Below, in pieces: positions 13,108 through 20,187 of a stretch of DNA of 21,437 nt (position 1 is the first letter of the stretch; every line of letters begins with the position of its first letter). The notes under the pieces are model-generated. The model had not been told where the DNA came from, searched no databases, and worked only from the letters and a program-made list of their open reading frames with translations. The translations under genes were made by a program, and so were the position numbers. The stretch is from the IMG/VR virus record IMGVR_UViG_3300030101_001427, positions 1 through 21,437 of that record. One strand, given 5' to 3'. Origin of the DNA: a virus.

Positions 13108-13356
13108 TTACCATTTTTTGCAAGACCAATATCTTGCGGTTAGTTTACTAGGCGGATTGCTGTCGCACTTATGCCTAGCACGAAAACTTTTTCTTCTTGC
13201 GGGTTGGTCTTTTTTGATTGTCATTTTAGGATCACCAAAACGTATAAGTTTGGTTTTATCTTTTACTTTGGCTACTACGGCAAACTTCTTAGATTTACCT
13301 GGTGTACGTTTTGGTTTGTTATAACCGCTAAACCTTTCGCCTCTGTATGTAATCAT
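13108..13356 (-). CDS. Conserved marine-phage protein, DUF5872/DUF6321-like (82 aa)
   Basis: A basic 82-aa protein. The N-terminus Y-R-G-E-R-F-S-G-Y-N-K-P-K-R-T-P and the later K-L-I-R-F-G-D-P, then R-R-K-S-F-R-A-R-H-K-C and A-R-Y-W-S-C-K-K-W, form the pattern of a small domain common in marine phages and also seen in large eukaryotic viruses. The family number is from memory and may be off by a neighbour. The two Cys (in R-H-K-C and W-S-C) and His could bind zinc. An AGAGGG ribosome site precedes the ATG at 13354-13356. It lies 9 bp from its neighbours on each side. Molecular function unknown. Confidence 0.8.
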   Translation of the reverse strand: MITYRGERFSGYNKPKRTPGKSKKFAVVAKVKDKTKLIRFGDPKMTIKKDQPARRKSFRARHKCDSNPPSKLTARYWSCKKW

Positions 13357-13365
13357 TGCAACCCT

Positions 13366-13548
13366 CTAATGTATATGTGTTTCCTTTGATGATATTAGTT
13401 CTGAATCATCTGGTATTTGTAAAAACACCATGGCAACTTGTTTAGCTTCTTCTAAGTTTCTTGCCTTTATGTCAGAACCAATATAGATCAAACCTTCTTT
13501 CAAAAATTGTAATTCGTAAATTTTATTGATTTGGTTGACCGTTTCCAT
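13366..13548 (-). CDS. Small protein overlapping the portal 3' end (60 aa)
   Basis: I chose ATG at 13546-13548, which gives 60 residues; the longer frame starts at TTG and has no support. It overlaps the end of the portal gene by 26 bp in another frame. The product has K-I-Y-E-L-Q-F-L-K-E-G-L-I-Y-I-G-S and A-R-N-L-E-E-A-K-Q-V-A, which resembles a small alpha/beta fold. No family is recognised. An AAGGA motif lies about 11 bp before the start. Confidence 0.6.
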   Translation of the reverse strand: METVNQINKIYELQFLKEGLIYIGSDIKARNLEEAKQVAMVFLQIPDDSELISSKETHIH

Positions 13549-15661
13549 TAGTAAACATTCCTTGTGATTGAGACTTAGCAACTTGTCTTATTGCCTCTCT
13601 GTCTCTTTCCATAATAGCATTTATTTCAGCAACATTAACCTGTGCGCCAAACTTAGCTTGTAGTTCAGCAATTTTAATTTTCATGTTTGCCGCAGCCTCA
13701 TCACGGTTTCTGTCATCTTCCATGATAATCTTCATTCTGTCAGTTTCGGCATCTATAATTGCTTTTTGTCCTAAGTTTTGAGCTTTCATTGCTTCAGCTT
13801 GTGCCAACATTTCAGCAGGATCAGGTTTCTGTTCCTCTGGCGGTTGTGGTGGCATAGGTGGTATATCGGTATTGATAAATGTTTTCGCATCTTTAAAGCC
13901 AGCCATCTCAATCATTTTAGTTAAAGTGTTGGCGTATTGCTGTAAATCAACCAAAGGATTTTGTGGCCCTAGAGTTTGCATGATTTGTTCTTGTTTTTGT
14001 GCAAGCGAGGTAAGGACTTGGAACTTTTCTTCATCCGATGATTTAGATATAGCAACATTTATAACCATATCTTTATCTGAATCCCAGTATCTAGGATCAA
14101 CAGGTATAAACTCATTGTTTAATCGCATTACATCTTGGCTCTCTTGGTGTTTGATAACCAAAGAATTAACCAGTTTAAATAAATCTTTCATGCCATCTGC
14201 AAAGTGTCGGCAAATAAGTTCTACTCTACCCTGTGCGCCAGACATGGTTGCTGATACTGCGGAAGCTGTAGAGCTTTGCAACGCATCTGCGTTTAATCCA
14301 GCACTAGCCTTAGAAACACCCGTTCTGTTTTCTTTTGCCTCATCTAAATAAGACAAGACAGGGAAAGCCTCTTTACCAACGAAGGGTACGGTAAAGGGTT
14401 GCACCATTCCAGGCGCACGCATCCTAATTGGTTGACCAATATCGGTGTTAAGAACATCATCAATGTTTACTTGCCCTTCAACTATTCCCATTCGGGGGAA
14501 GATGGCGTGGCCTAAACTATCAAGCGTATCTCTCATTATCTGAGATTTAGCTGCTTGAATAGGCATTAGGTAGTCCGCTGGACATGAACCGATGGAGGTA
14601 TGCGGTTCTGGATCGGGACAGAAGAGTGTAATAGGTAAATCATCCCAGGGAATTGTGTTAACAATGTTTAACCCATTCCCAACGGTGCATACCCTTATCC
14701 TTTCATCTATGCCATCGCCATCTAAATCATAAAAAACATAATGTTCTACATAAAGAACATTTTTGCTGTTGTTGTCAGCTCGATCAACACCAGTAAAATC
14801 TGCGTAGGGGTTTCTTGCTTGTTCTAGTTCGTAGGAATCTTCATCAACTGCACTTCCAGAACCAGCGAACATTTGCATTTCTTCTTTGTCATAACCCATA
14901 GCAACTAAGTCGCTAATTGTTTTAACCATACGGTGTGCAACATAGGGTGATGAGTGTAAATCTCTTGCGTGTCTGGATATTAATATTTCTTCTGTTGGTA
15001 CAGCTTCTATGCACACTTGGTCTTTAGCCTTTACTCTGCGAATAGTTACATCATAACTAGCAGGAGTTTCTTGTACTATCTCCTCGCCAGTCATCTGATC
15101 CATAACTGTCATGCTTTGCATCTCAACTTTTTCTTCTACCATTTCTACATCAGGATCTAACATTAATGCTTGATATGCCTCTGGCGATATGTTGCTGTAT
15201 TCGTGGGTGGATGAGCTAATAGTGTCATCCCAGTAGGCTTTTACATAACCAGCCTTTCTGACCAACGCATCTTTGAACACATCGTACATAACTTTAAAAC
15301 CAGGGTTCTTTTGTTGAATGATGTAGTTAATATAATTAGTTTGTTGTTTAGCAACTTCAATATCTTCAGGGCCGTTGGGTATAAACTCAACCACCTTGCT
15401 AGTACCAAAAAAGGTACGCATGATGCTAGGTAGCATAAACAATACGCTATCTCTAACATCTGTCGATACAAACTCTGATTGCATAGAGCTTTGTCCAGAA
15501 GGAGAGTTACCAAGGTAATAATCTGTAGCATCTGCTCTTTCTTCATCTATCTGGTCAATAAAGTCTTTGGCATCATCCATCTCAGACTTTAACACGCCCT
15601 GCAATTCTTCTATGTTTGCATCTTCGGTTTGATCCATCTTTTTATTTTTGTCTTGTTCCAT
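13523..15661 (-). CDS. Portal protein, P22-type
   Basis: A 712-aa protein that should form the dodecameric DNA channel at one capsid vertex. Its length matches P22-type portals (about 720 aa) rather than T7 or HK97 types. Typical features are R-A-D-A-T-D-Y-Y-L-G near residue 45, D-V-R-D-S-V-L-F-M-L-P-S-I-M near 70, G-Y-V-K-A-Y-W-D-D near 140, a conserved core with D-L-D-G-D-G-I-D-E-R and L-P-I-T-L-F-C-P-D-P-E-P-H, and N-R-T-G-V-S-K-A-S-A-G-L-N-A near 447. The C-terminal 80 residues are a long helix rich in Glu, Met and Ala (the barrel in P22), ending with a Gln/Asn-rich tip. It lies 4 bp after the large terminase stop. Assignment is strong. Confidence 0.93.
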   Translation of the reverse strand: MEQDKNKKMDQTEDANIEELQGVLKSEMDDAKDFIDQIDEERADATDYYLGNSPSGQSSMQSEFVSTDVRDSVLFMLPSIMRTFFGTSKVVEFIPNGPEDIEVAKQQTNYINYIIQQKNPGFKVMYDVFKDALVRKAGYVKAYWDDTISSSTHEYSNISPEAYQALMLDPDVEMVEEKVEMQSMTVMDQMTGEEIVQETPASYDVTIRRVKAKDQVCIEAVPTEEILISRHARDLHSSPYVAHRMVKTISDLVAMGYDKEEMQMFAGSGSAVDEDSYELEQARNPYADFTGVDRADNNSKNVLYVEHYVFYDLDGDGIDERIRVCTVGNGLNIVNTIPWDDLPITLFCPDPEPHTSIGSCPADYLMPIQAAKSQIMRDTLDSLGHAIFPRMGIVEGQVNIDDVLNTDIGQPIRMRAPGMVQPFTVPFVGKEAFPVLSYLDEAKENRTGVSKASAGLNADALQSSTASAVSATMSGAQGRVELICRHFADGMKDLFKLVNSLVIKHQESQDVMRLNNEFIPVDPRYWDSDKDMVINVAISKSSDEEKFQVLTSLAQKQEQIMQTLGPQNPLVDLQQYANTLTKMIEMAGFKDAKTFINTDIPPMPPQPPEEQKPDPAEMLAQAEAMKAQNLGQKAIIDAETDRMKIIMEDDRNRDEAAANMKIKIAELQAKFGAQVNVAEINAIMERDREAIRQVAKSQSQGMFTNGNGQPNQ

Positions 15662-15665
15662 AAAG

Positions 15666-17198
15666 TTATCCCACTCGTATTATTCTTGATGTCAAGGGTT
15701 TCTTGAAATTATACCCTAAAAAGTTCTCGCCACCACTAAAACTTGCAGCTGCACTTGCCATGGTTAATGCTAATGCATCTGCTTTGTCGGGCGATTTTAT
15801 GCCTCTTTTTTTCATTTCATCTTTTGATTCTATTTTTATTTTTCCTGTTGAGGTGTACTTGTAACTTGGTGCGGCTAGCTCCGACACAAGTTCATCATCG
15901 TTTGGCAGTCTGCAATCACGCTGCGTAAGCCAATCTTTTATAGCAAACCAAAGCTCAGCGCGTAGGTTTAAATAGTTTTTTCTAGTAGCTGGTGCTTCTG
16001 CTACATTAATACCTCTAACGGGTAAATTTTGTTCTAACAGCCTGTCTACCACACCACTACCAAGACCAATGACATCAATTAATATTTCGCTTGGTTGTTC
16101 TAATGCCGTGCAATCATCGTATAAATTTTTAACTGCACCGCATAATTGCATTAAATCCATTGATTTAAAAGTCTTAATTTCAAAGACAGTATTACCTTGT
16201 CTAACACAAAGCGCAGAGTTGTCGCCACCAAAACGAGCAACATCCAAACCCCACACAATAGGTGCTTTGGCGGTTAGCGATACATCTCTATCTATAGCAG
16301 CTCTTGCTAATTCTATTGGTACTACTGAATCATCATCAGCGTTTGGAAACTCTCCCAATACTTCTACTCTTGCAACGGTTGAATCTTCACCATATTGTTC
16401 TAGCATGGTCTGAAACAGCTTTTGATCTGTTCCCTCAACAGTCCTAGAGTCAATTTGTTTTAGATTCCAGAACTTACGCTTAGAGGTAAAGCTCTCGTAA
16501 AACGGCCCAGTATTTCTTCTTGGGTTAGAAAAGGTAAACCAAAAACGGTTTTCGGTAGGTTCTGAGAAGAAACCTTCCGATACGCTGTAGATAGGAGCAG
16601 GAATACCCGATGCTTCATCCATTATCAAACATACTCCGTAAGATGAGTGGATTCCTGCAAACGCATCTGGGTTTTCCTCACTCCATAATTGTGCTTGGGC
16701 GTAATAGTAACCAGTATCGATTTTTAGGTCGCGTTTTAGTGCTTCTTCAAACCAAGCATCTGGCTTTATGGTGGTTGCAGTTTTAGTAAACCAATGATTG
16801 TTTATGGATAGCGTTAGCCACTTACCTAATTCCGCCCATGTTCTTGATCTAAGCTGTTGTTCGGTGTTAGCGGTTACGATAATTGTAGAACCAAGTCTGG
16901 TTGATAGCATCCAAAGTATTAACCAGGCAACTAAGGCGGACTTTCCTATGCCACGACCACTTGCTACAGCAAGTCTAAACATCTCTGGCGTTACCACGCC
17001 TTGGTTTCTTTGTATGTGAGTTGTTAAATCTTTTAAAATTTTTTCCTGCCACTTACGAGGGCCAGTAAATTCTTCGAGGGGGGTGTCTTTTTCTCCCCAG
17101 GGGAAGATAAATTTGACAAAGTTGTAGGGATCATCCGCAACCTGTGGCGACCATATTTCGGTCATTAGTTCTTTTTCTGCTTCTGCTCCGTATTTCAT
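15666..17198 (-). CDS. terL: Terminase large subunit
   Basis: A 510-aa packaging motor. The N-terminal ATPase has Walker A A-S-G-R-G-I-G-K-S (79-87, Lys86), Walker B C-L-I-M-D-E-A (190-196, Asp194/Glu195) and a coupling segment near F-T-F-S-N-P-R. The C-terminal RNase H-like nuclease has its acidic residues at Asp319 (G-L-D-V-A-R-F-G-G-D), Asp375 (I-L-I-D-V-I-G) and Asp474 (S-P-D-K-A-D-A-L-A-L). It cuts the concatemer and pumps DNA through the portal encoded 4 bp downstream. Its ATG overlaps the stop of the methyltransferase gene (ATGA). Normal length and intact motifs indicate a functional enzyme. Confidence 0.96.
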   Translation of the reverse strand: MKYGAEAEKELMTEIWSPQVADDPYNFVKFIFPWGEKDTPLEEFTGPRKWQEKILKDLTTHIQRNQGVVTPEMFRLAVASGRGIGKSALVAWLILWMLSTRLGSTIIVTANTEQQLRSRTWAELGKWLTLSINNHWFTKTATTIKPDAWFEEALKRDLKIDTGYYYAQAQLWSEENPDAFAGIHSSYGVCLIMDEASGIPAPIYSVSEGFFSEPTENRFWFTFSNPRRNTGPFYESFTSKRKFWNLKQIDSRTVEGTDQKLFQTMLEQYGEDSTVARVEVLGEFPNADDDSVVPIELARAAIDRDVSLTAKAPIVWGLDVARFGGDNSALCVRQGNTVFEIKTFKSMDLMQLCGAVKNLYDDCTALEQPSEILIDVIGLGSGVVDRLLEQNLPVRGINVAEAPATRKNYLNLRAELWFAIKDWLTQRDCRLPNDDELVSELAAPSYKYTSTGKIKIESKDEMKKRGIKSPDKADALALTMASAAASFSGGENFLGYNFKKPLTSRIIRVG

Positions 17199-17755
17199 AC
17201 TTCATTACCCCAAACATCCCAACCCTCTGCTTTTTCTCTGGCAAACAGTTCTATTTTTGGAAGATCACCAAATAATAATTCAATTCGGTTTCTTACCTCT
17301 TGTGGTTTTTTGCTGTGCTTGGTGCGTTCTGCTATCACCAAAGATTCTATGTTATTAGCTTGTTTATATTTAGTCATTTTTCCTTTTATTCCAAGTAAAC
17401 ATATTTCACTACTTTTCATTGTCCAAGGTGCAACATTTTTACAATAGTTACCTTTTGATGTTGTTTTAACCCAATTAAAAGCTATGGTTTTATATTTAAA
17501 ACCCCATGCTTTAAATATTTCTAATGCTTCATCTAAGTGTGAATCAGTAACCCACATAAAACATACAGAATCTTCTTTTGTCATATTGTTTATAGGTAAT
17601 TTTTTTAGCTCTGCAAGGCTCATTGTGTTGTAATGATCGCTTAATGGTTTTATATCGTTGCCAGTCGTATTATTAACAGCTGATTTACTACCATAATGCC
17701 AAGGTGGATCAGCATATATAATGTTGTATTTTTTGTCTGGTAGTTGAATGTCTAT
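17195..17755 (-). CDS. MT-A70 family adenine-N6 methyltransferase, apparent ATA start
   Basis: A 186-aa DNA methyltransferase that should transfer a methyl group from S-adenosylmethionine to adenine. The catalytic motif A-D-P-P-W-H-Y-G lies near residue 17 (nt 17690-17713). Other family marks are C-F-M-W-V-T, then F-K-Y-K-T-I-A-F-N-W-V-K near the centre, and P-x-x-V-R-N-R-I-E-L-L-F-G-D near the end, with E-L-F-A-R. The frame is open back to a TAA at 17783-17785 but has no ATG, GTG or TTG before the catalytic motif. The ATG at 17621-17623 would remove the motif. The best start is ATA at 17753-17755, 7 bp after AGAGAGG. It may serve in protecting phage DNA from host restriction. Confidence 0.8.
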   Translation of the reverse strand: MDIQLPDKKYNIIYADPPWHYGSKSAVNNTTGNDIKPLSDHYNTMSLAELKKLPINNMTKEDSVCFMWVTDSHLDEALEIFKAWGFKYKTIAFNWVKTTSKGNYCKNVAPWTMKSSEICLLGIKGKMTKYKQANNIESLVIAERTKHSKKPQEVRNRIELLFGDLPKIELFAREKAEGWDVWGNEV

Positions 17756-17785
17756 GTTATTACCTCTCTTTGTTGTTACCTCTTA

Positions 17786-17980
17786 ATATTGTATCAAAAA
17801 AAATTAAAAAATTTTAGTTCTACAGTTACATATACAATACCCCGCCGAAAAACATTGACTGGGGGTCTAAAATGATAGTGAGTACTAACTATCAAAATGT
17901 AAGAGTTGGGATGTCTGTTTTTATTCGGAGCATGAATATCAAGTCACGGGCAAACTCTTACTGATAGCAAACTATCCGCC
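17786..17980. promoter_or_regulatory. Non-coding region with nested inverted repeats
   Basis: No plausible gene lies between the small terminase and the methyltransferase. The region holds a 20-bp near-palindrome (17874-17893: GATAGT, centre AGTACT, ACTATC, one mismatched pair), a second short one (GATAG-CAAA-CTATC, 17963-17976) and a 9-bp long-range inverted repeat (GTAAGAGTT at 17899-17907 with AACTCTTAC at 17953-17961). CTATC at 17889-17893 can pair locally or with GATAG at 17963-17967, so the two folds exclude each other. A local GC-rich patch (CCCCGCCG to GACTGGGGG, 17838-17865) stands out from the AT-rich surroundings. It could be operators, a structured leader RNA or a packaging site. 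Confidence 0.55.
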
Positions 17981-18487
17981 CTATTTAGTCTTGTTTTTTT
18001 TGCTAACCTGATTGGCTACCAGTTTGTTCTTCTCTTTATGTGTTGATTTAACAGCGTTTATAATGCGTGGATTTTCTTTTGTCGCCAATGAGTCGCCGAG
18101 TCTGTCTTTTGCGCCAGTCAATACTTGATTTAGGTCTATTGTTGCATGGACATTTTCTACTCGGTCTTTCCATATTTTAGGATCTTGATTCTTTAAATAG
18201 AAGATTTGGGCAACAACAGAGTTCTTTTCGGTGGCCGATTCAAACAAAGCGTTAGTAACTTGAGCCAAGCCACGAGCCCTGCCCTTTTTAATGGACTCTT
18301 CAAAATCTTCAGAACGCTTACGGTTACGATCAATAGTATTCCAAGAAACGCCTAAGGCACGGGCAATTTGAGAGTTACCAAGTCCACGACTGGCAAGGTT
18401 TTCTACTTGCTCTAAATCTATTTTAATTGGCTTTCTACCTGGTTTTTTTGGCTGTTTCTGTTCTTTTATTGCTGTTTTTTGTTCCAT
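17981..18487 (-). CDS. Probable terminase small subunit
   Basis: A 168-aa DNA-binding protein. The N-terminus is basic (K-Q-P-K-K-P-G-R-K-P-I-K). A helix-turn-helix follows at about 28-60 (L-A-S-R-G-L-G-N-S-Q-I-A-R-A-L-G-V-S-W-N-T-I), then the segment I-F-Y-L-K-N-Q-D-P-K-I-W-K-D-R near 117-131, which is typical of phage small terminases. The C-terminus is again Lys-rich. It should recognise the packaging site and recruit the large subunit encoded downstream. It is separated from the methyltransferase and large terminase by the structured 225-bp gap, which could contain or border the recognition site. A non-terminase HTH regulator is the alternative. The ribosome site is weak. Confidence 0.72.
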   Translation of the reverse strand: MEQKTAIKEQKQPKKPGRKPIKIDLEQVENLASRGLGNSQIARALGVSWNTIDRNRKRSEDFEESIKKGRARGLAQVTNALFESATEKNSVVAQIFYLKNQDPKIWKDRVENVHATIDLNQVLTGAKDRLGDSLATKENPRIINAVKSTHKEKNKLVANQVSKKNKTK

Positions 18488-18518
18488 AATTGATATTTTT
18501 TATCCTTTATAAACCTTT

Positions 18519-18547
18519 ATATTACAGTATTTGTTAAAAAACTTTAA
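18519..18547 (-). promoter_or_regulatory. Candidate promoter for the packaging genes
   Basis: Minus-strand TTAAAG (18542-18547) and TAATAT (18519-18524) are separated by 17 bp, giving a fair sigma70-like promoter about 30 bp before the small terminase gene. The region is very AT-rich, so chance matches are easy. Confidence 0.4.
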
Positions 18548-18560
18548 TATATTTGCCCTA

Positions 18561-18593
18561 AATACTTGATATATAAGTATTATTCGGTATCAT
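18561..18593 (+). promoter_or_regulatory. Inverted repeat and plus-strand promoter candidate in the divergent region
   Basis: A perfect 7-bp inverted repeat, AATACTT (18561-18567) and AAGTATT (18575-18581) with a 7-bp spacer, lies between the divergent gene sets. It overlaps a plus-strand promoter candidate, TTGATA (18566-18571) and TATCAT (18588-18593), spaced 16 bp. A repressor on the repeat would silence the plus-strand genes and might affect both directions. Confidence 0.4.
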
Positions 18594-18627
18594 ATAGTAT
18601 ATGTTAAACAAAAAAGGAGTAATTAAC

Positions 18628-18783
18628 ATGGAACAATCAAGAATTATACAACTAGAAAATATGATTGCTATGCGATTAAATATGAACAAAAAGTTTGGTA
18701 GCTATTGTTCACAAGAAGAAATTGATGAACTTCAAAAAGAACTTGAACAAGCCAAATTAGATATAAATGAGGACAGTTCATAA
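18628..18783 (+). CDS. Small helical protein, first of the plus-strand micro-gene set (51 aa)
   Basis: The start is ATG at 18628, which has AAAGGAG 8 bp upstream; the ATG at 18601 precedes that ribosome site and is rejected. The product is a two-helix, charged protein (I-I-Q-L-E-N-M-I-A-M-R-L, then E-E-I-D-E-L-Q-K-E-L-E-Q) like a helical hairpin. It could be a small anti-protein or adaptor. Its stop overlaps the next start (TAATG). It probably belongs to an early or regulatory transcript opposite to the structural genes. Confidence 0.75.
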   Translation: MEQSRIIQLENMIAMRLNMNKKFGSYCSQEEIDELQKELEQAKLDINEDSS

Positions 18784-18920
18784 TGAACTACACAGTAAAA
18801 GTAAACGTATCTAATAACTGGTTTATTAGATGCAGTACCAAAGATCTTAAACTAGCCAACCAACAAGCCGACAAGATGCGTAAGCAAGGTTTTGAGGTTA
18901 TATTAGAGGGGAAAGACTGA
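18783..18920 (+). CDS. Plus-strand micro-protein (45 aa)
   Basis: ATG at 18783-18785 overlaps the previous stop and is preceded by GAGG; TGA ends at 18920. The product, with N-Y-T-V-K-V-N-V-S-N-N-W-F-I and A-D-K-M-R-K-Q-G-F-E-V-I-L, looks like a small alpha/beta fold of strand-strand-helix-strand type. No family is recognised. Ribosome site and 1-bp overlaps on both ends support it as a real gene. Confidence 0.68.
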   Translation: MNYTVKVNVSNNWFIRCSTKDLKLANQQADKMRKQGFEVILEGKD

Positions 18921-19018
18921 TGAACAAGATTGACCGCAACAAAATACCGCCACACTTACGCCACCTATCAGACAAGGCGTTAAATGGTTTGTTTTATATA
19001 TTTAGGGCTAAAATCTAA
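18920..19018 (+). CDS. Plus-strand micro-protein (32 aa)
   Basis: ATG at 18920-18922 (TGATG overlap with the previous stop) after a strong GAGGGG ribosome site. The 32-residue product is basic, with K-I-P-P-H-L-R-H-L-S-D-K-A-L. Function unknown. Tight spacing is the main support. Confidence 0.55.
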   Translation: MNKIDRNKIPPHLRHLSDKALNGLFYIFRAKI

Positions 19019-19188
19019 TGATTAGAGTACAAATACAAGGAACTACGATCTTTGGCTATGTCCAAAAGAATTACAAGGATGTAAAACTACCAAAAGTTGC
19101 GTTCCTAGATGAAGAAACCAACGAGGTTAAAAGAGTAGCCAAGAAACTGATAAGGCCTACATACGCAAAAGATAGGCTCACACAATGA
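19018..19188 (+). CDS. Plus-strand small protein (56 aa)
   Basis: ATG at 19018-19020 overlaps the previous stop (TAATG), with AGGG 10 bp upstream. The product begins with strands (I-R-V-Q-I-Q-G-T-T-I-F-G-Y-V) and continues with K-V-A-F-L-D-E-E-T-N-E-V-K, then a basic C-terminus. It resembles a small beta-barrel-like protein but is not recognised. The hydrophobic/polar alternation supports real coding. Confidence 0.65.
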   Translation: MIRVQIQGTTIFGYVQKNYKDVKLPKVAFLDEETNEVKRVAKKLIRPTYAKDRLTQ

Positions 19189-19256
19189 ACATTGATTTAT
19201 TATCAGCCATAGCCTTATTCTTTTTAATGGCATTTGCTTTTTTTACAGAACAATGA
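19185..19256 (+). CDS. Single-helix membrane micro-protein (23 aa)
   Basis: ATG at 19185-19187 overlaps the preceding stop by 4 bp (ATGA) with AGG 8 bp upstream. Residues 4-20 (D-L-L-S-A-I-A-L-F-F-L-M-A-F-A-F-F) form one membrane helix, leaving only a few polar residues. It is too short for homology, but the tight overlap and membrane pattern support it. It could be a small membrane toxin or modulator. Confidence 0.5.
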   Translation: MNIDLLSAIALFFLMAFAFFTEQ

Positions 19257-19276
19257 AAGTCGGGAAGTAACTCCTT

Positions 19277-19300
19277 AATTGCTGTATAGCAATTATTCTT
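19277..19300 (+). terminator. Candidate terminator of the plus-strand set
   Basis: AATTGCT (19277-19283), loop GTAT, AGCAATT (19288-19294), then ATTCTTTT on the plus strand. The stem is perfect but AT-rich and the T tract is interrupted, so it is a modest terminator. It overlaps the stop codon of the converging HTH gene. Confidence 0.5.
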
Positions 19301-19730
19301 TTCGGCTTTCTTCCTCTAACATCACACCCAAGCCAACCAATAAGAAATGCTTGTGCTGAACACCTGCCTTTAAACTTCGCAACACCTTCCTTTCCCCATC
19401 TATAGCACACCATAGAATATTAAGATCCATTAACTTCTGAATACCCTTACTAACTGTATGTCTATGCATCCCTATCATCAATGCCAGGTAAGTAACCGCA
19501 TCATGCGAACTAAAGTCTTGTGCGGAATACCTTTCACACAACGCATACAAGATGAGCTTCTCCCTTGTCTTTATATCTTTCCTGCTTAAATGCTTCTTAT
19601 ACCACTTCCAAACCACCCTCTTTAAATTAGCATAATTTTTATATTTACCCGCTAACCCGTAATTGATTAACCCAGACTTCTCCGCATCTTCAATACCATC
19701 AACAACCAACCACCATTTATGTTCTTTCAA
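19293..19730 (-). CDS. HTH-domain protein, likely replication or transcription regulator (145 aa)
   Basis: The start is TTG at 19728-19730, placed directly after the TAG of the upstream gene and supported by AAAGGAGGT just upstream. The N-terminal half is basic and aromatic (E-H-K-W-W-L-V-V-D-G, K-W-Y-K-K-H-L). Residues 75-110 look like a winged helix-turn-helix (H-D-A-V-T-Y-L-A-L-M-I-G-M-H-R-H-T-V-S-K-G-I-Q-K-L). A wing-like G-E-R-K-V-L-R-S follows. It resembles helix-turn-helix regions of plasmid or phage replication initiators and transcription regulators, but no specific family is clear. It is coupled to the next HTH gene and converges on the plus-strand micro-genes. Confidence 0.68.
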   Translation of the reverse strand: MKEHKWWLVVDGIEDAEKSGLINYGLAGKYKNYANLKRVVWKWYKKHLSRKDIKTREKLILYALCERYSAQDFSSHDAVTYLALMIGMHRHTVSKGIQKLMDLNILWCAIDGERKVLRSLKAGVQHKHFLLVGLGVMLEEESRKE

Positions 19731-20096
19731 CTAAGCAACCTCCTTTAGACTAACCTGCCTTTTCTCAAAATAATCATCTAATGACTGCATCCCCGTTTTG
19801 CTAACCGCAAAAACCCTCTTTCGCTTATCCTCTCCGACACTCTTGCTCATATAACCAAGTCTAACAAAATCTTCTAATACATATCCTATCGTTGACCTAC
19901 TGCCTAAGTTACCAGGTAACAACTGAACTAACTTCTCAAAATTTAGTTTCTTTCCGCCTAGCTGTGCAATACCAACCTCCAACACAATAAAAAAATGTAT
20001 TGGAGTAGACTGACAAAAAGATATAAACCCTCTCTTCCTTCTATTACTATATGCTAAGTCTCTTACTCCGATCATCCTATCTCTTAACTGTTTCAT
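19731..20096 (-). CDS. Winged-helix (MarR-like) DNA-binding protein (121 aa)
   Basis: ATG at 20094-20096 has a consensus ribosome site (GGAGGAAGT) and the best promoter of the window upstream. The product has a winged-helix layout: an N-terminal helix, F-F-I-V-L-E-V-G-I-A-Q-L-G-G-K, a recognition region R-S-T-I-G-Y-V-L-E-D-F-V-R-L-G-Y, and a wing with D-K-R-K-R-V-F-A-V-S-K-T-G. The last part matches MarR-type regulators. It lies next to operator-like repeats, so it could control the replication block or itself. Both HTH proteins may act as a pair. Confidence 0.75.
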   Translation of the reverse strand: MKQLRDRMIGVRDLAYSNRRKRGFISFCQSTPIHFFIVLEVGIAQLGGKKLNFEKLVQLLPGNLGSRSTIGYVLEDFVRLGYMSKSVGEDKRKRVFAVSKTGMQSLDDYFEKRQVSLKEVA

Positions 20097-20118
20097 ACTT
20101 CCTCCATTTTTTTGTAAA

Positions 20119-20147
20119 AATATAGTAATGCTTTCTTACTCTTTCAA
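20119..20147 (-). promoter_or_regulatory. Near-consensus promoter for the two HTH genes
   Basis: Minus-strand TTGAAA (20142-20147), 17-bp spacer, TATATT (20119-20124), with the start expected about 7 bp on and the ribosome site close behind. The spacing is exact and both boxes differ from consensus at only one or two positions. Confidence 0.7.
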
Positions 20148-20187
20148 CCTTAGTATGCAAAAATTTTTACTCCTTTATTCTTTCCCT

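Noticed and set aside
13872-14351. Plus-strand ORF of 159 aa
   Set aside because: Antisense to the conserved portal core; no ribosome site or recognisable motif.
15241-15546. Minus-strand 101-aa ORF inside the portal gene
   Set aside because: Out-of-frame overlap with the well-conserved portal N-terminal region; composition is not protein-like and no start signal supports it.
17195-17623. Methyltransferase starting at ATG 17623
   Set aside because: This start would delete the catalytic D-P-P-W motif, which is in the same open frame upstream.
17830-17980. Possible tRNA gene in the GC-richer non-coding region
   Set aside because: No T-loop GGTTCGA-type box, no cloverleaf arrangement and no paired acceptor ends on either strand.
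20075-20161. Possible 27-aa minus-strand frame starting at TTG after GGAG
   Set aside because: It crosses the best promoter and the HTH gene's ribosome site, has only a TTG start and no recognisable sequence; more likely chance.
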